This document shows, piece by piece, positions 1-4,828 of a DNA stretch of 8,467 nt. Below the pieces are notes generated by a model. It was not told the DNA's origin, did no database searches, and worked only from the letters and a program-made list of their open reading frames with translations. Origin of the DNA: Gammaproteobacteria bacterium (GTDB lineage Bacteria; Pseudomonadota; Gammaproteobacteria; Chromatiales; Chromatiaceae); assembly GCA_030620735.1 (NCBI GenBank), contig JAUXDV010000073.1:1-8467 (forward strand). Reading direction: 5' to 3'. The position numbers were made by a program, and so were the translations under genes. The stretch's first letter is position 1. Every line of letters begins with the position of its first letter.

Positions 1-152
1 GTTCCCGCGACACTGATGATCAGTGGTTGAAATTGTCCGGGATGGAGCCGAAGCCACACCTCGCGCAGACGCCCGAGACCCAGCTCGATCTCGGCAGGAT
101 GAATCTGCTGCTGGTAGTCGAGCCACTCACGCAGTGAGCGCTTTTTCTTCAT
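1..152 (-). CDS. folC: Folylpolyglutamate synthase / dihydrofolate synthase, N-terminal fragment
   Basis: Only the first 50 codons are inside the window; the gene runs off the left edge. FolC adds glutamates to folates in the cytoplasm and in many bacteria also makes dihydrofolate from dihydropteroate. The visible part begins MKKKRSLREWLDYQQQIHP, followed by the family's helix (IELGLGRLREVW, residues 22-33) and the strand leading into the ATP-binding P-loop (LIISVAG at 44-50; the next residues in the family are TNGKGS, outside the window). I chose the ATG at 152 because the SLREWLDYQQ..HP opening matches where FolC proteins normally start. It lies inside the end of accD, a 26-bp overlap in another frame, with no strong Shine-Dalgarno sequence before it, so translation is probably coupled to accD. 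accD-folC adjacency is common in gammaproteobacteria and supports the call. Whether it is bifunctional cannot be judged from this fragment. Confidence 0.9.
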   Translation of the reverse strand, partial: MKKKRSLREWLDYQQQIHPAEIELGLGRLREVWLRLHPGQFQPLIISVAG

Positions 153-1074
153 CAGGGTCGCTGTCGTCAGTGGAGGCCGGAACATCTGGTGTGACATCAG
201 GTTCAGGCTGCACAGGCGCCGCTTCAGCAGCCGTTAATATCGCTGCAATCCGATGCAGGCGATCCCGCATCTCATGACGAGTGATGATCATATCGATGGC
301 GCCATGTTCGAGCAGGAATTCGCTGCGCTGAAATCCATCGGGCAGGGTTTCGCGCACCGTCTGCTCTATCACGCGTGGTCCTGCAAAACCGATCAGCGCA
401 TTGGGTTCAGCGGCGTTGATATCTCCAAGCATCGCAAGGCTGGCAGAGACGCCTCCCATGGTCGGGTCAGTCATCACCGAGATAAACGGGATACCTGCCT
501 CGCGCATTTTCGCCAGTGCGGCGCTGGTCTTGGCCATCTGCATCAGAGAGAACAGCGACTCCTGCATGCGAGCACCGCCGCTGGCGGAGAAGCAAATCAA
601 TGGCAGTCTGTTTTCCAGTGCGATATTGACGCCGCGCACAAAACGTTCACCGACGACAGACCCCATTGAACCTCCCATGAAGGAGAATTCAAAAGCAGCC
701 ACAACCACATCCATCCCCTTGAGCTTTCCTCTCATGACGACCAGGGCATCCTTCTCCTCAGTTGTCTTTTGAGCAATTGTCAGACGCTCCCGGTATTTTT
801 TGCTGTCCTTGAACTTAAGCGGGTCGGTGGCGCTCAACTTTTCGCCAATTTCGACTCGCTCCCCCGCATCAAGAAAGAGATCGATGCGGCGGCGCGCACC
901 GATGCGGTTATGAAAATTGCATTTGGGACAAACATCGTTGTTACGCTCTGACTCAGATCGATACAGAACCGCTCCACACCCCTTGCATTTCTCCCACAAC
1001 CCTTCAGGAACTGTTTTTTTGGTGTTACCGTCTGTACGAATACGTGTGGGTAATAATTTTTCAAACCAGTTCAT
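127..1074 (-). CDS. accD: Acetyl-CoA carboxylase carboxyltransferase subunit beta
   Basis: AccD pairs with AccA to transfer the carboxyl group from biotin on AccB to acetyl-CoA, giving malonyl-CoA for fatty acid synthesis in the cytoplasm. The 315-residue protein starts MNWFEKLLPTRI as is typical. It has the family's four-Cys zinc ribbon (Cys30, Cys33, Cys49, Cys52) and the crotonase-like core with the glycine-rich motifs SASGGARMQE (163-172) and TDPTMGGVSAS (202-212), then EPNALIGFAGPRVIEQT (223-239). The catalytic fold ends near 282. The last 30 or so residues are a Pro/Asp/Glu-rich tail with no motif, making the protein about 10 residues longer than the E. coli one. A Shine-Dalgarno AGGGG lies 7 nt before the ATG. 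The gene follows trpA after 80 bp that hold a large inverted repeat, and its 3' end overlaps the start of folC. Call and start are secure. Confidence 0.98.
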   Translation of the reverse strand: MNWFEKLLPTRIRTDGNTKKTVPEGLWEKCKGCGAVLYRSESERNNDVCPKCNFHNRIGARRRIDLFLDAGERVEIGEKLSATDPLKFKDSKKYRERLTIAQKTTEEKDALVVMRGKLKGMDVVVAAFEFSFMGGSMGSVVGERFVRGVNIALENRLPLICFSASGGARMQESLFSLMQMAKTSAALAKMREAGIPFISVMTDPTMGGVSASLAMLGDINAAEPNALIGFAGPRVIEQTVRETLPDGFQRSEFLLEHGAIDMIITRHEMRDRLHRIAAILTAAEAAPVQPEPDVTPDVPASTDDSDPDEEKALTA

Positions 1075-1088
1075 AGAAAACCCCTGAT

Positions 1089-1151
1089 GGTTTTAGGTTT
1101 TAGGTGACAAGTTCTCACCAAATACGACCTAAAACTTAATAACCTAAAACC
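1089..1151 (-). repeat. Inverted repeat / hairpin in the trpA-accD spacer (CCTAAAAC type)
   Basis: The plus strand reads GGTTTTAGGTTTTAGGT at 1089-1105 (a 7-bp unit in tandem), and the complement ACCTAAAAC (1127-1135) and ACCTAAAACC (1142-1151) follows. 1097-1105 pairs with 1127-1135 (9 bp) and 1089-1096 with 1144-1151 (8 bp), with an 8-nt bulge (1136-1143) and a 21-nt loop. In the mRNA the structure begins 3 nt after the trpA stop codon and ends about 4 nt before the accD Shine-Dalgarno. No run of T follows it, so it does not look like an intrinsic terminator. A related sequence lies after truA (3862-3885), which suggests a dispersed element family. Its role (RNA stability, accD translation, or none) is inference. 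Confidence 0.75.
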
Positions 1152-1154
1152 TGC

Positions 1155-1958
1155 CTACTTATCTAACCCTGCTCTTAATTCGCCGACAAAGCTGCTGACT
1201 GCACTGATTGTAGCCTCGGCATCACCCTGGTGCTCTGCAATACGATTGACAATTGCACTGCCTACAATCACAGCATCGGCAAGTTTCCCCATCGCCGCAG
1301 CTGTTGCAGCATCCTTGATGCCAAAGCCAACGCCTATTGGCAATTGACTGATCTCTCTGATTTCGGAGACCCTTTGGGCAACGGAGTCGAGGTCCAGGTG
1401 TCCTGCCCCCGTTATTCCTTTCAAGGATACATAATAGACGTAACCACGCGAGGCGTCACAAATTTTCTGTATGCGGCTGCTGTCGCTCGTCGGCGCGATC
1501 AAAAAAACAGGATCGATCTGCTGCGCATAGAGCAGGGGAAGCATCTCCCCGCCCTCTTCCGGCGGGAGGTCAACGATCAGGACGCCGTCAACTCCGGCCT
1601 CACTGGCTTCAGCGGCAAAGGCTTCATAACCCATCACCTCGACCGGATTCAGATACCCCATCAAAAGCACGGGGGTCTCCGCATCACGCTGACGAAATTC
1701 GGCAACCATCTGCAACACATCCCTGAGACTGACATTGTGTTTGAGGGCGCGCTCTGCAGCCTTTTGAATCACCGGCCCATCCGCCATTGGATCAGAGAAG
1801 GGGATGCCCAGTTCAATCAGGTCAGCGCCTGATTCCACCAGCGCATGCATCAACGGCACTGTCAATGCCGGCTCGGAATCACCTGCAGTGATAAAAGGAA
1901 TCAATGCAACACGCTGCCTCTCTTTGAGTTCGGCAAAACAGGATTGAATACGGCTCAT
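1155..1958 (-). CDS. trpA: Tryptophan synthase alpha subunit
   Basis: TrpA cleaves indole-3-glycerol phosphate to indole and glyceraldehyde 3-phosphate and passes indole through a tunnel to TrpB in the cytoplasmic alpha2-beta2 complex. The 267-residue TIM barrel is of normal family length. The catalytic acids Glu49 (LIELGIPFSDP) and Asp60 (MADGP) fall at the same numbers as in the enterobacterial enzyme. Further family motifs are LMGYLNP (99-105), DLPPEE (130-135), the flexible loop YYVSLKGITGAG (175-186) with Thr183, and the phosphate-binding GVGFGI (209-214) and GSAIV (233-237). The ATG overlaps the trpB stop codon in an ATGA arrangement. A strong Shine-Dalgarno GAGGGG (1967-1972) lies 8 nt upstream inside trpB, so the two subunits are almost certainly translated in a coupled way. 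Confidence 0.98.
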   Translation of the reverse strand: MSRIQSCFAELKERQRVALIPFITAGDSEPALTVPLMHALVESGADLIELGIPFSDPMADGPVIQKAAERALKHNVSLRDVLQMVAEFRQRDAETPVLLMGYLNPVEVMGYEAFAAEASEAGVDGVLIVDLPPEEGGEMLPLLYAQQIDPVFLIAPTSDSSRIQKICDASRGYVYYVSLKGITGAGHLDLDSVAQRVSEIREISQLPIGVGFGIKDAATAAAMGKLADAVIVGSAIVNRIAEHQGDAEATISAVSSFVGELRAGLDK

Positions 1959-3172
1959 AGCTTGATCCCCTCGCGTGCAGCAACCGTGTGCATATCCTTG
2001 TCTCCACGACCGGAGAGATTGACCAACAGTTTCTGCTCAGGCTTCATTTGCGGGGCTAGTTTCATGGCATAAGCCAGTGCATGGCTGGACTCCAGCGCCG
2101 GAATAATTCCTTCGATACGCGTCAGTGCATGAAATGCCAGCAACGCCTCATCATCGGTGATGGCGACATAGTTGGCGCGCTGTGTATCTTTCAGCCACGC
2201 ATGTTCCGGACCGACGCCGGGGTAATCGAGCCCGGCCGAGATCGAGTGAGTTTCAATAATCTGCCCATTCTCATCTTCCATCAGGTAAGTGCGGTTGCCG
2301 TGCAGCACGCCGGGGCTGCCGGCACACAGAGGCGCGGCATGACGGCCTGTATCGATGCCGTCACCCGCTGCTTCAACACCATATATCGCAACATCGGCAT
2401 CATTCAGGAAGGGATGGAAAAGACCGATCGCATTGGAGCCTCCGCCGACACAGGCGATGAGCGCATCAGGCAGTCCACCCGTCATCTCCTGCATCTGCCG
2501 GCGCGCTTCACGCCCGATAATGGTTTGAAAATCACGCACCATCGCCGGATAGGGATGTGGCCCCGCAACGGTTCCAATGATGTAGAAGGTATCATCGACA
2601 TTGGTGACCCAGTCGCGCATCGCTTCATTCAGCGCATCCTTGAGTGTGCGGGAGCCGGAAGTGACGGAGACAACCTCGGCGCCAAGCAGACGCATGCGAT
2701 AAACATTGGCCTCCTGACGGGCGATGTCGACTTCCCCCATATAGACGACGCATTCAAGACCCAGACGCGCAGCAACGGTTGCTGTGGCGACGCCATGCTG
2801 TCCTGCCCCGGTTTCGGCAATGATGCGGCTCTTGCCCATACGACTGGCGAGCAGCGCCTGGCCGATGGTGTTATTCACCTTGTGGGCGCCGGTGTGATTG
2901 AGATCCTCACGCTTCAGATAAATCTGCGCACCGCCGAGTTCACGACTCCAGCGTTCGGCATGGTAGAGCGGCGACGGTCGTCCGACGTAGTTTGCCAGAT
3001 CCGCATCCAGTTCGGCAATAAACGCCTCATCCTGCATATAGCGCTCATAGGCGTGATTCAGCTCGGAGAGCGCACCCATCAGCGTTTCAGAGACAAAGAT
3101 GCCGCCGTAGGGGCCAAAATGGCCGCGTTGGTCCGGCATCTCATGCCAGTTAGTCGGTATTTCGATCGCCAA
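1955..3172 (-). CDS. trpB: Tryptophan synthase beta subunit (TTG start)
   Basis: TrpB is the PLP enzyme that joins indole with L-serine to make tryptophan. It has 405 residues if started at TTG 3172. The PLP lysine is Lys98 in LNHTGAHKVNN, the catalytic Glu120 lies in AETGAGQHG, and the PLP phosphate loop GGGSN is at 243-247. The conserved RGHFGPYGGIFVSETL opening (16-31) marks it as the standard TrpB1 type. The first ATG is codon 12 (position 3139), which would give 394 residues and has no good ribosome site. The TTG has GAGGAG exactly 6 nt before it, so I prefer TTG. That start overlaps the end of trpF by 23 bp, and the stop overlaps the start of trpA by 4 bp, as expected for a tightly coupled trpFBA block. 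Confidence 0.97.
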   Translation of the reverse strand: MAIEIPTNWHEMPDQRGHFGPYGGIFVSETLMGALSELNHAYERYMQDEAFIAELDADLANYVGRPSPLYHAERWSRELGGAQIYLKREDLNHTGAHKVNNTIGQALLASRMGKSRIIAETGAGQHGVATATVAARLGLECVVYMGEVDIARQEANVYRMRLLGAEVVSVTSGSRTLKDALNEAMRDWVTNVDDTFYIIGTVAGPHPYPAMVRDFQTIIGREARRQMQEMTGGLPDALIACVGGGSNAIGLFHPFLNDADVAIYGVEAAGDGIDTGRHAAPLCAGSPGVLHGNRTYLMEDENGQIIETHSISAGLDYPGVGPEHAWLKDTQRANYVAITDDEALLAFHALTRIEGIIPALESSHALAYAMKLAPQMKPEQKLLVNLSGRGDKDMHTVAAREGIKL

Positions 3173-3806
3173 GTTCGACTCCTCGAATCAGTTGTTTGAT
3201 TGCTTGCGCATCTTTGATGCCTTTTATTATTTCTCTTTTGACGCCTTGCGCCGCTTCAACGCCACCGCTGACATCCACTCCCCATGGATGAACAGCGCGA
3301 ATCGCAGCGGCGACGTTATGCGGGGTTAATCCTCCCGCCAGTACAATTTCCGCACACAGGTCGGCTGGAATCAGCGACCAGTTAAAACACTCTCCGGTTC
3401 CGCCGGGAACTCCTGCACGATAGCTGTCCACCAACAGTCCGCGGGAGAGATGATAAAGCTCCCTCTGTTCATGTAAATTCACCCCTGGCTTCATGCGAAC
3501 AGCCTTGATATACGGCTTACCCTGTGCAGAGCAAAAGTCTGGAGATTCGTCGCCATGAAACTGGATCAGGTCAATTGGCGCCTGACTGATGACCGAATCT
3601 ATCTCCTCCTCCGTTGCATCCACAAACAACGCCACTTTGGTGACAAACGGCGGTAAAGCCGAGGCAATCGCAGCCGCCTGTCCGATTGCCACATACCTGG
3701 GAGAGTTGGGGTAGAACACCAGTCCGATCGCATCGGCGCCTGCAACGGCTGCAGCGATTCCATCCTCGATCCGGGTGATGCCGCAAATTTTAACGCGTGT
3801 TCGCAT
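3150..3806 (-). CDS. trpF: Phosphoribosylanthranilate isomerase
   Basis: TrpF isomerises N-(5'-phosphoribosyl)anthranilate to CdRP, the third step of tryptophan synthesis from chorismate; it is a cytoplasmic TIM-barrel enzyme. With the ATG at 3806 the protein has 218 residues. The catalytic Cys8 is in VKICGIT, the general acid Asp127 in LLVDSY, and the loop RAGVPGGTGECFNW spans 130-143. The phosphate-binding strands AGGLTP (157-162) and VDVSGGVE (177-184) are present. The frame stays open 18 codons further up to a TTG at 3860, but that extension is hydrophobic and unlike the family, whose members start right before VKICG. No Shine-Dalgarno is visible before the ATG, which is unusual beside the strong sites of trpB and trpA. 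The C-terminal tail after about residue 208 is encoded partly in the overlap with trpB. Confidence 0.95.
   Translation of the reverse strand: MRTRVKICGITRIEDGIAAAVAGADAIGLVFYPNSPRYVAIGQAAAIASALPPFVTKVALFVDATEEEIDSVISQAPIDLIQFHGDESPDFCSAQGKPYIKAVRMKPGVNLHEQRELYHLSRGLLVDSYRAGVPGGTGECFNWSLIPADLCAEIVLAGGLTPHNVAAAIRAVHPWGVDVSGGVEAAQGVKREIIKGIKDAQAIKQLIRGVELGDRNTD
3179..3184 (-). promoter_or_regulatory. Shine-Dalgarno site that decides the trpB TTG start
   Basis: On the minus strand GAGGAG is followed by a 6-nt spacer and the TTG at 3172. It lies within the coding end of trpF. The competing in-frame ATG at 3139 has no comparable site, so this motif is the main reason for placing the trpB start at a non-ATG codon. 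Confidence 0.7.
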
Positions 3807-3877
3807 AGAAAATAGAAGGAATAGATAAGACCGCTCTATTATCCTATAGAATTCCGGCAAAACCTAAAACTTAAATC
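3807..3877 (-). other. truA-trpF spacer, AT-rich
   Basis: These 71 bp separate truA from the trpFBA block. The spacer is clearly more AT-rich than the genes around it and is the natural place for a trp promoter. I find no convincing -35/-10 pair. GATAAT is present on the minus strand (rc of 3839-3844) but without a matching -35 at 16-18 bp. A weak 6-bp inverted repeat (AATAGA 3820-3825, TCTATT 3835-3840) is also there. No trp leader peptide with tandem Trp codons and no attenuator with a T run is visible. Confidence 0.4.
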
Positions 3878-3885
3878 CTACAACC
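3862..3885 (-). repeat. Second copy of the CCTAAAAC-type repeat, at the truA stop codon
   Basis: ACCTAAAACTTAA (3862-3874, plus strand) is identical over 13 bp to 1127-1139, and the following ATCCTACAACC resembles the TAACCTAAAACC that follows the first copy. The truA stop codon (3878-3880) lies inside this copy. Unlike the trpA-accD copy it lacks the partner arm, so it cannot form the same hairpin. Both copies lie at the end of a gene in the same orientation. Confidence 0.55.
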
Positions 3886-4642
3886 TTCCCGGAATCTCAA
3901 ACTTCTCCGGATAAGTCACCTTCTCAAAATAGAGCCCGTCGGGAGGCGCCGTGACTCCACCAAGACGGCGGTCACGCAGCTCCAGTACATGTTTCGCCCA
4001 ACTACCGCCGGCCTCACCTTTGCCGATGGTGATCAACACTCCGGCAATATTTCTGACCATGTGATGCAGAAATGCATTGGCCTCAATCCCGAGTTCGAGA
4101 ATCTCACCACGTCGCCGCACCGAGATGTGATGCAGCGTCCGCACCGGGCTTTTCGCCTGGCAACCCAGTGCGCGATAGGAGCTGAAGTCATGGGTTCCTG
4201 TCAGCACCTGGGCAGCTGTGTGCATCACTTCAGCATCCAGCGGATGATGAATCCAGGTAGCCCTGCCATGCTGCAGTGCGGAGCGCATCGAACGATTTAG
4301 AATCAGGTAGCGATAACAGCGCCGTTCGGCGGAAAACCTGGCGTGGAACTCTTCGGGGACCTGTGTCGACCAGAGTACGCTGACATCATCAGGCAGGTTG
4401 ACATTGACGCCTTGCGTCCAGGCCCGCTGCGGGCGCTGCGCCTGTGTATCGAAATGGATGACCTGCTCAAGCGCATGCACACCGGTATCCGTGCGCCCTG
4501 CGCAGTGGACGCGAACGGCATGATCGGCGACCTTGGCAATCGCCTGTTCAACCACAAGCTGGACACTCCTGATACCCGGCTGCTGCATCTGCCAGCCGTG
4601 AAAGGAGCTGCCATTATATTCAATGCCGAGGGCGATACGCAT
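3878..4642 (-). CDS. truA: tRNA pseudouridine(38-40) synthase
   Basis: TruA converts uridines 38-40 in the anticodon arm of many tRNAs to pseudouridine. The 254-residue protein has the normal length for bacterial TruA. It starts MRIALGIEYNGSSFHGWQ, the usual opening strand. The catalytic Asp52 sits in the signature CAGRTDTGVHA (47-57). Other family motifs are EEFHARFSA (97-105) with RCYRYLI (108-114), the GTHDFSSYRA block (149-158), and FLHHMVRN (191-198). I see no strong Shine-Dalgarno before the ATG at 4642; a short 5-bp inverted repeat (4656-4660 with 4666-4670) lies just upstream. Its place between fimV and the trpF/accD/folC group is a conserved gammaproteobacterial arrangement. The stop codon lies within a small repeat. 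Confidence 0.97.
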   Translation of the reverse strand: MRIALGIEYNGSSFHGWQMQQPGIRSVQLVVEQAIAKVADHAVRVHCAGRTDTGVHALEQVIHFDTQAQRPQRAWTQGVNVNLPDDVSVLWSTQVPEEFHARFSAERRCYRYLILNRSMRSALQHGRATWIHHPLDAEVMHTAAQVLTGTHDFSSYRALGCQAKSPVRTLHHISVRRRGEILELGIEANAFLHHMVRNIAGVLITIGKGEAGGSWAKHVLELRDRRLGGVTAPPDGLYFEKVTYPEKFEIPGRL

Positions 4643-4820
4643 GAGTCAAAGCTAGTGAGATCAGGTCTCAGACTGACAAGGCATGAAAAAAAACATTTTC
4701 TCTCGCAAAGACGCAAAGACCGCCAAGAAAAACCTTTGCGTCCTTTGCGTTCTCAGCGAGAGACTCTTTTAAAACTTGACTCATTTGCAAACATTTTAGT
4801 GGATCAAGGATTCTAGTGGA
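4643..4820 (-). other. fimV-truA spacer
   Basis: This is the longest non-coding stretch in the window (178 bp). It holds no plausible ORF. Its contents are a duplication of the fimV stop-codon segment (4797-4828), the palindromic TTTTAAAA near 4767, a strong hairpin repeat (4701-4761), an A8 run on the plus strand (4686-4693), and a copy of AAACATTTT on each side of the hairpin (4691-4699 and 4789-4797). No clear sigma-70 promoter for truA was recognised. Confidence 0.6.
4701..4761 (-). repeat. Palindromic GCAAAG-type repeat, hairpin, possible terminator after fimV
   Basis: On the plus strand, CGCAAAGACGCAAAG (4704-4718) pairs with CTTTGCGTCCTTTGCG (4734-4749) with a single bulged base. The outer TCTCGC (4701-4706) can pair with GCGAGA (4756-4761), sharing its last three bases with the inner arm. 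The loop is 4719-4733. Tandem (A)CGCAAAG units in inverted orientation resemble intergenic palindromes I recall from many proteobacterial and other genomes. In the direction of transcription the stem is followed, 7 nt later, by eight T residues (rc of 4686-4693). It could therefore act as an imperfect intrinsic terminator or an mRNA 3'-end stabiliser for fimV. The pairing is seen directly; the role is inference. Confidence 0.8.
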
Positions 4821-4828
4821 TCAGAGAT
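4797..4828 (-). repeat. Short tandem duplication spanning the fimV stop codon
   Basis: TAGTGGATCA occurs at 4797-4806 and again at 4814-4823. Extended copies TAGTGGATCAAGGAT (4797-4811) and TAGTGGATCAGAGAT (4814-4828) match at 13 of 15 bases with a 17-bp period. The right copy contains the fimV stop codon (4821-4823) and the last codons; the left copy is non-coding. This looks like a small local duplication in the direct orientation. Confidence 0.6.

Noticed and set aside
1089..1151. The trpA-accD hairpin as an intrinsic terminator or a CRISPR-like array
   Set aside because: No U tract follows the stem in the direction of transcription, and the units are 7-10 bp without regular unique spacers.
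1230..1832. A 200-codon open frame on the plus strand opposite trpA
   Set aside because: It is the shadow of trpA, with no family resemblance and a composition typical of a reversed reading.
2081..3199. A 372-codon open frame on the plus strand opposite trpB
   Set aside because: It is the antisense shadow of a secure trpB gene, with no recognised domain and no ribosome site; long antisense frames are common opposite well-coded genes.
3820..3840. A 6-bp inverted repeat (AATAGA/TCTATT) before trpF as an operator or attenuator
   Set aside because: The arms are short and AT-rich, there is no T run and no leader peptide; it is not distinguishable from chance.
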